Source: CAYSAQ01 sp964429235
GTDB lineage: Bacteria; Margulisbacteria; Riflemargulisbacteria; GWF2-35-9; DYQY01
Reading direction: 5' to 3'
Assembly (NCBI GenBank): GCA_964429235.1
Contig: CAYSAQ010000002.1
Location: 124,001 to 188,000 of the forward strand
Length of the DNA: 64,000 bases
Shown: in pieces, positions 16,847 to 25,340 of the stretch
How the letters are laid out: the number at the start of each line of letters is the position of its first letter
Position numbering within the stretch: the stretch's first letter is position 1
Position numbers and translations under genes: made by a program
The notes under the pieces: generated by a model
Database searches by the model: none
Told to the model about the DNA's origin: nothing
What the model saw: only the letters and a program-made list of their open reading frames with translations

Positions 16847-18571
16847 CTATTCCCCCTTATTCATATGCGCATTAGCTAAAGGCCACTTCCACCTTAACCA
16901 ACTATATGGCGTAAACTGTGGTGTTCTATTATAATACCAGCGTTTGAATTCTGATTGATTAATGAGTTTTTTAGATAAAAACTGAAGTTTTTTTTCAAAA
17001 TACTCCTCATCCTTCCAATACATCTCATATTCAAGCTTATCTTTATTTAGCAGTTGTTTTCTTACTGCAACCTCATCACCATAAGTCATTCTTAGCGCTT
17101 CCAAGATAGTGTCTATATATTCATAATCACCCAGCTCATCTGAATCCAGCTGTCCTGGTGTGAGCTCTGCTGATGGCTCTCTATTTATCATATCAAGATC
17201 TAACGAATCCTCGCCATTGTCTTTCAGCCAGTTTAAATATTTGATAACCATTGTCGCCGGAATTGAAGCTATCAAGGGAAGTCCCAGCAAGTCACCACCT
17301 ATAGTTCCATACCCAACTGCTGCCTCAGAAAAATTCGTTGTATTCATCACTATTGCATTCTCACTATTTGCTATAGACCACAAAACATTGGCTCTTACCC
17401 TAGCTTGCACGTTCTGATGTGCCAAACTGTTTATTTCTAAATTTAACTGTTTTACGACTGGCTCTACCATACTATCTATAGCCTGCGTCCTCACCTCTAT
17501 CCCTAGCCCACTTGCTAGCCTCTCCCCTATTTCGTTTGATGCTGGCATAGTATATTCGCCTAGTTTATACGGCATCATCACCCCAACTACTTTTTCTGCT
17601 CCAAGGTGACGTTTAAGCGCAACGGCTACTGCAGTTGAATCTTTTCCTCCTGACAAACCTAACACAACTTTATGCTTGGAAAGACCAGACTTGTAAAAAT
17701 AGTCTTTTAAATAAAGACCAATCATCATATCTAACTCTTGCATGTCACTGCAACTATTCTCAATAGGCTTCATGTTGTTTATCTCCATTGTTTCAATAAC
17801 AACACTATCTTCTTCAAAAGCCTTCATTTGTAAGACTAATTCACCCTCTTTATTTAGGACAAAGCTTCTGCCACCAAATATCAACTCATCTTGAGCTCCA
17901 ACTATATTCACAAAAACAATTGGAGTATCATAATGTTTTGCTACTTTCGAAAACATGCTCACTCGTTGCTCTTGCTTGCCAATATAGTCTGGGCTAGCTG
18001 AGATATTCACAAATGCCGACAGAACTACTCCCTGCTTCTTTGCTTGCAAATAAAGAGTCTCATATATATCTGCCTTATAAAGACGGTATTTCTCTTGTAG
18101 TCCTGAATGTGGACTATTCCAACCATCCTCACAAATCAGAAAACCAAAATATTCATCACCCAGTTTTCTTATACCGACACGTTCCTCTGCGCCTGCCTGG
18201 AACCATCTGTTCTCATCAAACTCTTTATAAGTGGGCAAACAAATCTTATCCTGAATGAAGCTATTTTCACCGAAAACGCCAAAGGAATTAAACAATCCTT
18301 TTTCTCCATGGGCATCATTTTCTCTAGGAAAACCAACACCTATAGAAGAAAGTGTTTCACGTGAAACACTTTTTAGACTATCAAGACAAACCCTCACATT
18401 TCCGCTCAATGTTTTATTAAAGAAAATATCTTGAGAATAATATCCTGTTAAAGAAAGCTCTCCAAAAAAATGGGCATCTGCCTGCTTGCCCTCTATCATA
18501 GCAAGCATCCTATTAAGGTTTATTAAAGGATTCCCTACTACTGAATTTATCTGATGTAATGCTATTTTCAT
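16847..18571 (-). CDS. nadE: Glutamine-dependent NAD+ synthetase
   Basis: NadE amidates nicotinate adenine dinucleotide to NAD+. The 574-aa protein is the two-domain form. The N-terminal nitrilase-type glutaminase has Glu ('FGELSLTGYYSQD', about 37-49), Lys ('QDKICLPTY') and the nucleophile Cys in 'FLICEDGWN'. The C-terminal ATP-pyrophosphatase synthetase has the P-loop 'VLGLSGGKDSTAVAVAL' (about 303-319). The coding sequence contains one perfect parS site, read as part of the N-terminal domain. A near-leaderless promoter precedes it. Confidence 0.97.
   Translation of the reverse strand: MKIALHQINSVVGNPLINLNRMLAMIEGKQADAHFFGELSLTGYYSQDIFFNKTLSGNVRVCLDSLKSVSRETLSSIGVGFPRENDAHGEKGLFNSFGVFGENSFIQDKICLPTYKEFDENRWFQAGAEERVGIRKLGDEYFGFLICEDGWNSPHSGLQEKYRLYKADIYETLYLQAKKQGVVLSAFVNISASPDYIGKQEQRVSMFSKVAKHYDTPIVFVNIVGAQDELIFGGRSFVLNKEGELVLQMKAFEEDSVVIETMEINNMKPIENSCSDMQELDMMIGLYLKDYFYKSGLSKHKVVLGLSGGKDSTAVAVALKRHLGAEKVVGVMMPYKLGEYTMPASNEIGERLASGLGIEVRTQAIDSMVEPVVKQLNLEINSLAHQNVQARVRANVLWSIANSENAIVMNTTNFSEAAVGYGTIGGDLLGLPLIASIPATMVIKYLNWLKDNGEDSLDLDMINREPSAELTPGQLDSDELGDYEYIDTILEALRMTYGDEVAVRKQLLNKDKLEYEMYWKDEEYFEKKLQFLSKKLINQSEFKRWYYNRTPQFTPYSWLRWKWPLANAHMNKGE
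18353..18368. promoter_or_regulatory. parS centromere site 1 (inside nadE)
   Basis: The 16-bp palindrome TGTTTCACGTGAAACA is a perfect match to the chromosomal ParB-binding consensus. It lies in the nadE coding region. Confidence 0.93.
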
Positions 18572-18577
18572 ATCTAT

Positions 18578-18586
18578 ATATTATCA
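18578..18586 (-). promoter_or_regulatory. Extended -10 promoter of nadE (near-leaderless)
   Basis: On the minus strand TGATAATAT (TG-n-TAATAT) ends 6 nt before the nadE ATG at 18571. No ribosome site is present. The adjacent parS site 2 (18591-18606) covers the region just upstream, so ParB binding could affect this promoter. Confidence 0.5.
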
Positions 18587-18590
18587 CTAA

Positions 18591-18606
18591 TGTTTCACGT
18601 GAAACA
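18591..18606. promoter_or_regulatory. parS centromere site 2 (nadE-rsmG intergenic)
   Basis: A second perfect TGTTTCACGTGAAACA lies 20 bp upstream of the nadE start codon. Confidence 0.93.
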
Positions 18607-18717
18607 CCAACTTTCCACCTAATTTTAACTATTTCTATAATGATTTTAATGAAAATATTAAAATAATGTATTTTTTCGCTACGTTCTCGCTTAAAAATTA
18701 TACATTTTTGTGGCATA

Positions 18718-19401
18718 ATGTTTCACGTGAAACAATCAAAAGAAAACAACGAATCTTTTAAAAAAATCATAGATCTACTACATGAGGAGAATCATCACCA
18801 CAATCTTTCTGGAATAAAGGACTGGCAAGGGATGTACGCCCAGCACATAGAGGATAGTCTAGCCATCGCAGAATATATTGAGGCCAATCATCCAGGTGAG
18901 GATAAAAAAATACTCGATTTGGGCTCTGGAGCTGGATTTCCCGGCATTGTTATAGCAATATGCAGTCCAAACAAAAAAGTAATAATGATAGAATCCAACA
19001 ATAAGAAAGTTTCATTTATAAAAAAAGCATCTGAATCTATCGGATTAAAAAATACCGAAGCTGTTCTCTCAAGAATAGAAGAATTCCCAGAACTAGGCGC
19101 TGCGGATATTGTATGCGCAAAAGCTCTATCATCGTTAGATGTTCTTCTAGAATATGCTTGCCCTCTCTTAAAAGTAGGCGGGAGCCTGATTTCCATGAAA
19201 TCTTTAGATATTGAAGAAGAGCTCGCAAATGCAGCTATTGTTTGGACTGAGCTTGGCTTTGAGGCGCCAACACATGTCGCATACTCGGCTTGTGGCAAAA
19301 AAAGACAGCTCGTAGTATTTAAAAAAAGTAAAAGTTCAAAAATAAAGCTACCAAGGAATAACGGAGAAGCAAAAAACAAACCGTTGAGGGGGCTTTTATG
19401 A
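18718..19401 (+). CDS. rsmG: 16S rRNA (guanine527-N7)-methyltransferase RsmG
   Basis: RsmG (GidB) methylates G527 of 16S rRNA. The 227-aa protein shows 'HIEDSLAIAEYI' (about 41-52) and the SAM motif 'ILDLGSGAGFPGIVIAI' (about 65-81), with 'MIESNNKKVSFI' after it. Its first residues, MFHVKQ, are encoded by a parS site that overlaps the start codon. It overlaps parA by 4 nt and is the first gene of an rsmG-parA-parB operon. The C-terminus carries a short basic tail. Confidence 0.96.
   Translation: MFHVKQSKENNESFKKIIDLLHEENHHHNLSGIKDWQGMYAQHIEDSLAIAEYIEANHPGEDKKILDLGSGAGFPGIVIAICSPNKKVIMIESNNKKVSFIKKASESIGLKNTEAVLSRIEEFPELGAADIVCAKALSSLDVLLEYACPLLKVGGSLISMKSLDIEEELANAAIVWTELGFEAPTHVAYSACGKKRQLVVFKKSKSSKIKLPRNNGEAKNKPLRGLL
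18719..18734. promoter_or_regulatory. parS centromere site 3 (over the rsmG start codon)
   Basis: A third perfect TGTTTCACGTGAAACA begins at the second base of the rsmG ATG. The first codons of rsmG are therefore constrained by ParB binding, and ParB could repress its own operon from here. Confidence 0.93.
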
Positions 19402-20153
19402 GGATTATATCAATGGTTAACCAAAAGGGTGGAGTAGGCAAAACCACTTCTGCTGTTAACATTGCAGCCATGTTGGCAAAAAAAAGCCAGAAAACTTTAT
19501 TAATCGATCTAGATCCTCAAGCAAATGCTACAAGTGGTCTTGGCTTATATGAAAACAACTACACACATAGCGTATATGAAGCTCTATTGGGAAATATAGA
19601 ACCAGCACAGGCAATATACCCGTCTGCTGTTAAAAATCTTTCCGTTATGCCAGCTAGCAAGGATTTGTCAGGTGCTGAAATTGAATTGGTTTCAGAATTT
19701 AATAGAGAAAAGTTTCTTCAAACTATGATAAAGAAAATTGACGGCATGTTTGATATTGTAATAATTGATTGCCCGCCTTCACTCGGGCTTCTTACTATTA
19801 ATTCGCTTACTGCCTCTACTGAAATAATAATTCCTGTTCAAGCAGAATATTATGCACTTGAGGGATTAGCAAGATTGATGCAAACAATCGAATCTGTAAA
19901 AAAAGCACTTAACCCAAAACTTTTTATCAAAGGCGTTCTAATAACCATGTATGACAAACGGCTTGGGCTTAGCAAACAAGTAGAGGAAGAAGCTAGAGAT
20001 CATTTAAAAGATCTAGTTTTTAAAACAGTGATACCAAGAAATGTAAAACTAAGCGAGGCTCCTAGCTTTGGCGAGCCAATATCCACATATGACAAAAAAT
20101 CTAAAGGGGCAAAAGCCTATAAAAATCTAATTAAGGAGTTGCTAAATGGCTAA
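19398..20153 (+). CDS. parA: Chromosome partitioning ATPase ParA (Soj)
   Basis: ParA is the DNA-binding ATPase that moves ParB-parS complexes and influences DnaA. The 251-aa protein has the deviant Walker A 'NQKGGVGKTTSAVNIAAML' (8-26), Walker A' 'LIDLDPQANATSGLG' (36-50) and Walker B 'IVIIDCPPSLGLLTINSL' (about 120-137). It lacks the N-terminal HTH of plasmid type Ia ParA, so it is a chromosomal Soj type. It overlaps rsmG by 4 nt and parB by 8 nt. Confidence 0.97.
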   Translation: MRIISMVNQKGGVGKTTSAVNIAAMLAKKSQKTLLIDLDPQANATSGLGLYENNYTHSVYEALLGNIEPAQAIYPSAVKNLSVMPASKDLSGAEIELVSEFNREKFLQTMIKKIDGMFDIVIIDCPPSLGLLTINSLTASTEIIIPVQAEYYALEGLARLMQTIESVKKALNPKLFIKGVLITMYDKRLGLSKQVEEEARDHLKDLVFKTVIPRNVKLSEAPSFGEPISTYDKKSKGAKAYKNLIKELLNG

Positions 20154-20958
20154 GAAAAAACTTGGCAGAGGGCTATCTGCATTATTGCCAGAACAAGTAG
20201 AAGAAACCAATCAAGAGAGTGGTTTAATAAAAATAGCTCTAAGCGATATTACAACAAACCCCTTTCAACCTAGAACTCATTTTAATGACAAATCCATTGA
20301 TGAACTTGCTGCTTCTATAAAAGAAAATGGAGTTATTCAACCAATAGTTGTTAGAAAAGTTCAAACTGGTTTTGAACTAATTTCTGGAGAACGTAGGCTT
20401 CGTGCTACAAAATCTCTAGGAGAAAAGGTAATTCCTGCTATTGTAAAAGAAAATGTGAGCGACAAAGAAAGTATGCTCATGGCTCTTATTGAAAATATTC
20501 AAAGAGAAGACATTAGCCCTATTGAACAAGCAGAATCTTATAAGTTAATCATGAAAGAAAACGACATGTCACAAACTGATCTTGCCATTATGATTGGCAA
20601 AAGCCGTCCAGTAGTAGCAAACACTATTAGGCTTTTAGAGTTGTCTAGCAACTGCAAAGAGGCACTAGAAGAGAAAACAATTACAGAGAGTCATGCAAGA
20701 AAACTTTTGCAGCTAGATACTCACGGAAAACAAAACAAAATGCTTCTTCAGATAATGAATAACAGCATGACTATTAGAGAGATGGAAACAAAAGTTATAT
20801 CAAAAAAGGCCAAAAAAAATTCTACTCCAACTATCCAAATTAAAAACAACAACTATAAGATTAGCTGTAAAAAATCTGGAGACAAAGGTAGCTTTACTAT
20901 TAAGTTTGGTTCTTCTGAAGAGTACAAAAAACTCATCAAGCAGATTGAAACTCTATAG
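20146..20958 (+). CDS. parB: Chromosome partitioning protein ParB (Spo0J), CTPase
   Basis: ParB loads on parS and slides as a CTP-gated clamp to form the partition complex. The 270-aa protein has 'LGRGLSALLP' at the N-terminus (ParA-stimulating region), the CTP-binding 'NPFQPRTHFNDKSIDELAASI' segment, 'ISGERRLRATKSLG' (about 84-97; GERRxRA motif), 'ENIQREDISPIEQAESY' and an HTH ('SQTDLAIMIGKSRPVVANTI', about 143-162). The C-terminus fits the dimerisation domain. Three perfect parS sites lie 1.4-1.8 kb upstream. Confidence 0.97.
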   Translation: MAKKKLGRGLSALLPEQVEETNQESGLIKIALSDITTNPFQPRTHFNDKSIDELAASIKENGVIQPIVVRKVQTGFELISGERRLRATKSLGEKVIPAIVKENVSDKESMLMALIENIQREDISPIEQAESYKLIMKENDMSQTDLAIMIGKSRPVVANTIRLLELSSNCKEALEEKTITESHARKLLQLDTHGKQNKMLLQIMNNSMTIREMETKVISKKAKKNSTPTIQIKNNNYKISCKKSGDKGSFTIKFGSSEEYKKLIKQIETL

Positions 20959-20975
20959 CTTACAGCAACTCAAAT

Positions 20976-21914
20976 ATGGACGTTTTAGAAACTATTAAAA
21001 AGACAAAAATTGTTGTAGCTCCCATGGCAGGAATCAGCGACCCTCCATTTAGAAGGCTCTGCAGAGATTTTGGCGCAAAACTATGCTACACAGAAATGAT
21101 TTCTGCTGCCGGGGTAATGCTTGGCGATAAAAAAAGCAAAGTTTTTACTTTCATTAAAGATGAACACCCTATAGTAGCTCAAATATTTGGCTCAGACCCT
21201 GATGCTATGCAATACGCTGCTAAATATTTTGAAGAGCAAGGTGCAGATATAATAGATATCAATCTTGGCTGCCCAGTAAAAAAAGTAGCAAAACAAAGTT
21301 CCGGCGCTGCTTTAGCTAGAGACTTGTTATTAACAGAAAAAACAATACAAGCAGTGGCTAAGGTAATAAACATCCCTCTTTCGATAAAATTTCGACTTGG
21401 TTGGAGTAAAAACTTAGAGAATTATCTGGAATTATGTAAAATTGCACAAAATAGCGGTGTGTCCTTAATCTGCCTACATTCTAGATACGCAAATCAGATG
21501 TATTCTGGTGTTTCTGACTGGTCAAAAGTAAACGAAATGAGAAAACATTTCTCTGGCCTAATTATTGGATCTGGGGATATAAATACTCCTGATGACATCT
21601 CACAAGCACTAGATTCTTATGATGTTGATGCTGTCATGCTCGGTCGAGGTGTTTGGGGTAATCCATGGCTTATAAGTGACTATTTAAAAAAAGATAGATT
21701 GTCTTTACATGAGACTATTTTAAGGCACTTTGAATACATGTCTGAATTCCATGGTGAAAAAAAAGCTGCTATTTTATTTAGAAAATTTATTAGTAAATAC
21801 ATTAAAGGGCTGCCAAACTCTCAAAAACTTAGAATGATGGGGAATGCGGTTTCAACTAAAAGTGATTTATTAGATTTACTAGAAGAACTTGGCGGAAAAT
21901 GCCATGTCTTTTAG
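20976..21914 (+). CDS. dusB: tRNA-dihydrouridine synthase (Dus family)
   Basis: Dus enzymes reduce uridine to dihydrouridine in tRNA with FMN. The 312-aa protein shows 'VVAPMAGISDPPFRRLCRDFGA' within residues 12-34, 'AQIFGSDPDAMQYAAKYFEEQG', the Dus signature 'IDINLGCPVKKVAKQSSGAAL' with the catalytic Cys, and 'GSGDINTPDDISQAL'. It is closest to the DusB/Nif3-like bacterial group by motif pattern; the B subtype is an inference. It follows parB by 17 nt. Confidence 0.93.
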   Translation: MDVLETIKKTKIVVAPMAGISDPPFRRLCRDFGAKLCYTEMISAAGVMLGDKKSKVFTFIKDEHPIVAQIFGSDPDAMQYAAKYFEEQGADIIDINLGCPVKKVAKQSSGAALARDLLLTEKTIQAVAKVINIPLSIKFRLGWSKNLENYLELCKIAQNSGVSLICLHSRYANQMYSGVSDWSKVNEMRKHFSGLIIGSGDINTPDDISQALDSYDVDAVMLGRGVWGNPWLISDYLKKDRLSLHETILRHFEYMSEFHGEKKAAILFRKFISKYIKGLPNSQKLRMMGNAVSTKSDLLDLLEELGGKCHVF

Positions 21915-21950
21915 TTAATAACTACCATTGATAGTAAGAAGCACACCAGC

Positions 21951-21956
21951 TAAACT
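21951..21956 (+). promoter_or_regulatory. -10 hexamer TAAACT, 6 nt before trmL
   Basis: TAAACT ends 6 nt before the trmL ATG and no Shine-Dalgarno is present. This matches the near-leaderless arrangement of several other genes here, but the hexamer is imperfect. Confidence 0.3.
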
Positions 21957-21962
21957 ACTCTT

Positions 21963-22409
21963 ATGGTAAGCATCGTACTATATGAACCAGAAATACCTCC
22001 AAACACGGGAAACATAGCTCGTCTTTGCCTAGCAACGAATACGCCCCTATATCTTATTGAGCCACTTGGCTTTTCTCTTGATGACAAGCATCTTAAGCGA
22101 GCTGGTTTAGATTATTGGCAACATGTTAACTACAGGGTAGTGAAAAGCTTACACGCTATACAGGATGAGTTTCCCGATAGCACCTTTTATTATCTATCTA
22201 CTAAAGCTGAGAAAACTTACACAGAAGTTAATTATAAAGATTCTGATTTTCTTGTTTTTGGCCCAGAATCTAGAGGGTTACCAGAGTCTCTTATTTATAA
22301 AACAGGAACAGCGGTAACAATACCAATGTTTAATGAAAAAGTTCGAAGCATTAATCTGGCAACTAGTGTTGGAATCGTGCTATATGAAGCTATTCGGCAA
22401 CTTTCTTAA
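21963..22409 (+). CDS. trmL: tRNA (cytidine/uridine-34 2'-O)-methyltransferase TrmL
   Basis: TrmL is a small SPOUT methyltransferase that methylates the ribose of the wobble base in certain leucine tRNAs. The 148-aa protein is full length for the family. It has 'LYEPEIPPNTGNIARLCLAT' (6-25), 'IEPLGFSLDDKHLKRAGLDY' (33-52), 'LVFGPESRGLP' (about 97-107) and 'VRSINLATSVGIVLYEA' (about 125-141), which build the SPOUT knot. It stands near the other tRNA modification gene dusB. Confidence 0.95.
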   Translation: MVSIVLYEPEIPPNTGNIARLCLATNTPLYLIEPLGFSLDDKHLKRAGLDYWQHVNYRVVKSLHAIQDEFPDSTFYYLSTKAEKTYTEVNYKDSDFLVFGPESRGLPESLIYKTGTAVTIPMFNEKVRSINLATSVGIVLYEAIRQLS

Positions 22410-22503
22410 TCCACCAGTTTTTTTCCATGAATAAATAGTGGGAACTTTGGCGATATTATAATTGTCTTAAGTATACGTAAATAGTATTCAGGGGGAATAG
22501 AAT

Positions 22504-22842
22504 ATGGCTGATTTTATAAGTGGACAAAATGTTTTTAAAAGTAATGATTCTAAGCAATCGTTATTAATTACTAACCGTAATGAAAAGTACTATCTTGGTG
22601 ACAGAAAAACCTTTATGAAGGTTCTGGAAGAGTCTATAGAGCAAATTACTTTAGATCTTGCAGACCCAGAAGTAGAATCAATGGTTATCGATGGTGAGTT
22701 TCTAGAAGATAAAAGCGATCCTGGTGCATTATTCTTTGTAAACACAAAGCTTAATGAACTAAAGGACCTTAATAGAACTCTTGTTTCTACTTTTGATTTT
22801 TTAAAAGAAATAGAAAAAGAAGTATCAAGACTGATATCCTAA
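22504..22842 (+). CDS. Hypothetical protein, 112 aa
   Basis: I do not recognise this protein. It has no signal peptide or membrane segment, is acidic in the middle, and the second half reads as amphipathic helix ('LNELKDLNRTLVSTFDFLKEIEKEV'-like region, about 83-108). A GGGGG ribosome site lies 9 nt before the ATG. It is followed 4 nt later by another unknown gene and the two probably form an operon. Confidence 0.7.
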   Translation: MADFISGQNVFKSNDSKQSLLITNRNEKYYLGDRKTFMKVLEESIEQITLDLADPEVESMVIDGEFLEDKSDPGALFFVNTKLNELKDLNRTLVSTFDFLKEIEKEVSRLIS

Positions 22843-22846
22843 TATT

Positions 22847-23641
22847 ATGGTTATCCGTAAAGTAAATAATATTGATCTAACTAGGCAACTAAAGACTAAT
22901 AACCTTGATGCCTATAAACAAGCACTTCAACAAGAATCGCAAACACAAGCAGATGCTAGATCTACTGCCGGTTCTAAAATCAAGTGGAATATCGTAAAAA
23001 ACGATAAGGGCTCAACTAAGATTAATCCCCTTATGGAAACAGATCATGTAAAATTAAGCAGTATTAGGCAAATGGATAAGTCTGTAAGTGCCAATGTTGT
23101 TGCGCATAAAATGGGGTATAAAATTAATCTTCATGAAAAAATGGACATACTTAAAGATAAATATCTAAAAAACTTTTTACAGGGTAAATCACACAACTTT
23201 ATGGTAGCAAAGTTTGCACAGCTTAAAACGGCCTTTTTATCACAAACGTTGGCCAACTTGGGCATGACTGCACCAGAGCTCCTAAAAATGCAAAAGAAAG
23301 CATTGAAAGAGGCTCAGGGAGAGAACGAGCTACTGTTTGAAGAGAACGAATACAACGAAGAGATGATATTTGTTATTGGGGGCTCTCCAAAGAAAATAAA
23401 AAAAGAAATTCAAATTATGGCAGAAATTAGACAACAGCTGGCTACTCAGATGTCAAAACTTGGAAAAGCTAGCTACTACAATCAAGAAAAAACGCTTTCT
23501 ATAAAGCTACGTGCCTGTAAAAAAATTAAAGAAGAATTTCAAAAAGAACGCAATAACATTCAATATGTGCGAGATTATCACTTTGTTGGTAAAGGCGGCG
23601 TTACTTCTGAAAGAACTATTTTTGAGAAGATTACTTCTTAG
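22847..23641 (+). CDS. Hypothetical basic helical protein, 264 aa
   Basis: This is a soluble, Lys/Gln-rich, largely helical protein without a recognised domain. It begins 4 nt after the 112-aa gene. Its 3' end overlaps that of the convergent EF-hand/peptidase-like gene by 4 nt. The C-terminal half ('MAEIRQQLATQMSKLGKASYY' within it) looks like coiled coil. The pairing with the preceding gene is the only functional hint. Confidence 0.7.
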   Translation: MVIRKVNNIDLTRQLKTNNLDAYKQALQQESQTQADARSTAGSKIKWNIVKNDKGSTKINPLMETDHVKLSSIRQMDKSVSANVVAHKMGYKINLHEKMDILKDKYLKNFLQGKSHNFMVAKFAQLKTAFLSQTLANLGMTAPELLKMQKKALKEAQGENELLFEENEYNEEMIFVIGGSPKKIKKEIQIMAEIRQQLATQMSKLGKASYYNQEKTLSIKLRACKKIKEEFQKERNNIQYVRDYHFVGKGGVTSERTIFEKITS

Positions 23642-24675
23642 ACTAGTTTTATCGATTGCAAAGATTGATTCCTAGCTAAAATTGCATCCTCGTTAACTGG
23701 AATTATTTGTAATGGGGACTTGCCGGCACTTCCAGAAAAATAATAATCAACCTGTTCATTTTTTCTAGTTATCACTTTTCTATACTTCTTTGAACTTGAA
23801 GCATCTGTCATTATATAATCACCTGACTTGAAAGCAGTAATAAGGACTACATGAGAACCGCCTCTAACGCCAACCATATAACACCCAGGTTTCAGCTTAA
23901 GTGATCCGTCTTCTTTCTTTAATTGGTTGTACTTTATGCCTTCAGGAAAAGAACGTTTATTATAACGAGAATACTCAACTATATTTCTTTTATCTTCATT
24001 CTTCTCGCCACTATTAGTTCGATTATATTTGAAGAAATCATACAAAGGATGTGTTGCACCCATCTCTTCTCCTACTTGATGAGGCAACCTGTAGCAATCT
24101 GTTTTATTATCTGCCCCTGTATAAAGCTCATACTCCATACCTTCATAGCGATTTAAGGTTGTTAACATACTGCGTATATAAGTGCTCATTGTTAGATTAT
24201 CTAAAGCCTCTCGAATACTTGCAGTGGCAGAAGAGCTTGCGCTTGCTAGCCTTTTCCCGTTTGTTTTACCGCTACTTTTACTACCAAATAATCTACTAAA
24301 AAAAGGTCCTATTTTAGAAAAAAATCCTGCTTTTTTCTTAACTATCTTAACGCTCGCATCTTTACTTCCACTGCTTTTTTTATTTTTCTGTTTTAAACTC
24401 TGCTCTGCTTTTCTTTCTAGAGAAAAAATAACCGAAGCGTTTAATTTCTTTCCTACAATTTGAGACTGCATGCTTTTTATTTCATTACTAAGTATTGCTG
24501 TTCTCTCATTAGTGCCTGAAATCTTGTTTGTTTGTTTTAAAAAAGAACTCATTTCTTTTTTATCTATTGTTTTATTACCATCTGTATCTGCTTGGGATAA
24601 AAAAGCACCAACTTTAGTGCTATTGAAGTTGCCTCTTAAAAATTCTTTTCCACCGGTATATGCCTTTATTGTCAT
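23638..24675 (-). CDS. EF-hand plus NlpC/P60-like cysteine peptidase protein
   Basis: The start is placed at 24675, where GAGGTG lies 5 nt upstream; an ATG six codons earlier has no ribosome site. The 345-aa protein has a canonical EF-hand loop DTDGNKTIDKKE (about 30-41), a Lys/Ser-rich linker (about 95-150), and a C-terminal half with 'NKTDCYRLPHQVGEEMG' (Cys194) and 'LKPGCYMVGVRGGSHVVLI' (His275). The Cys...His spacing and context resemble NlpC/P60 or CHAP amidase folds. No signal peptide is seen, so it may be cytosolic or exported by another route. The catalytic assignment is inference. Confidence 0.6.
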   Translation of the reverse strand: MTIKAYTGGKEFLRGNFNSTKVGAFLSQADTDGNKTIDKKEMSSFLKQTNKISGTNERTAILSNEIKSMQSQIVGKKLNASVIFSLERKAEQSLKQKNKKSSGSKDASVKIVKKKAGFFSKIGPFFSRLFGSKSSGKTNGKRLASASSSATASIREALDNLTMSTYIRSMLTTLNRYEGMEYELYTGADNKTDCYRLPHQVGEEMGATHPLYDFFKYNRTNSGEKNEDKRNIVEYSRYNKRSFPEGIKYNQLKKEDGSLKLKPGCYMVGVRGGSHVVLITAFKSGDYIMTDASSSKKYRKVITRKNEQVDYYFSGSAGKSPLQIIPVNEDAILARNQSLQSIKLV

Positions 24676-24735
24676 GTTGCACCTCGCTATCAAACCTTAT
24701 GTTAATATATCGAGATTTTTCTAAATATGTTGCAT

Positions 24736-25332
24736 TTATTTTTTTACAGAGTAACCAAAAGACCCTAATTTTTTACCTAAATCGTAGTATTCTCCATGGT
24801 TATAGGCTACTAGTCTTGCCCTGTCTAGCGCATACTTCCCGTCTTTGTTTATTAGATCTTCTCTAATTGAAGTGCCCACTACTTCTGCAATAAAACAGTC
24901 ATGAGTACCAAGCTTTAATATTTGCTTTGTTTTGCATTCCAAACTAAGCGGGGAAATCGCTATTTGCGGTGTCTCTATTACACTGGATGCTGCTTTTTTT
25001 AATTTTAAAATAGACCATTTATCCATGTCCTTACCTGATCTAACTCCACAAAAATCCATCTCCCTAACCATATTGCTATCTACCAGGTTAATAACAAATT
25101 CACCAGTATCTTTTATAATTTTATATGAGTGCCTAGATGGACGAATAGATATTGAAACCATTACTGGATCACTACAAACTGTCCCCGCCCAAGCTATTGT
25201 AATAAGATTGTGATCTTGCGATTTTATGCCACAAGAGACCATTACTGCCGGAATTGGATATAAAAGGTTTGCTGGTTTTGTTGCTACTCTTTTTTTTGGT
25301 CTATGTGCTTGAGGTTTATTATATCTTTTCAT
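24736..25332 (-). CDS. Flavin reductase-like FMN-binding split-barrel protein (flavoredoxin type)
   Basis: The 198-aa protein matches the flavin reductase/flavoredoxin family: 'YPIPAVMVSCG' (26-36), 'NLITIAWAGTVCSDPVMVSI' (about 43-62), 'GEFVINLVDSNMVREMDFCG' (about 78-97). These bind FMN and transfer electrons from NAD(P)H or from another redox partner. The N-terminal 20 residues are basic and extra. It is 8 nt downstream of the outer-membrane protein gene on the same strand, with AAGGAATG before the ATG. Confidence 0.85.
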   Translation of the reverse strand: MKRYNKPQAHRPKKRVATKPANLLYPIPAVMVSCGIKSQDHNLITIAWAGTVCSDPVMVSISIRPSRHSYKIIKDTGEFVINLVDSNMVREMDFCGVRSGKDMDKWSILKLKKAASSVIETPQIAISPLSLECKTKQILKLGTHDCFIAEVVGTSIREDLINKDGKYALDRARLVAYNHGEYYDLGKKLGSFGYSVKK

Positions 25333-25340
25333 TTCATTCC

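Noticed and set aside
18888..19379. 163-aa antisense frame in rsmG
   Set aside because: It lies entirely opposite conserved rsmG codons with no start signal.
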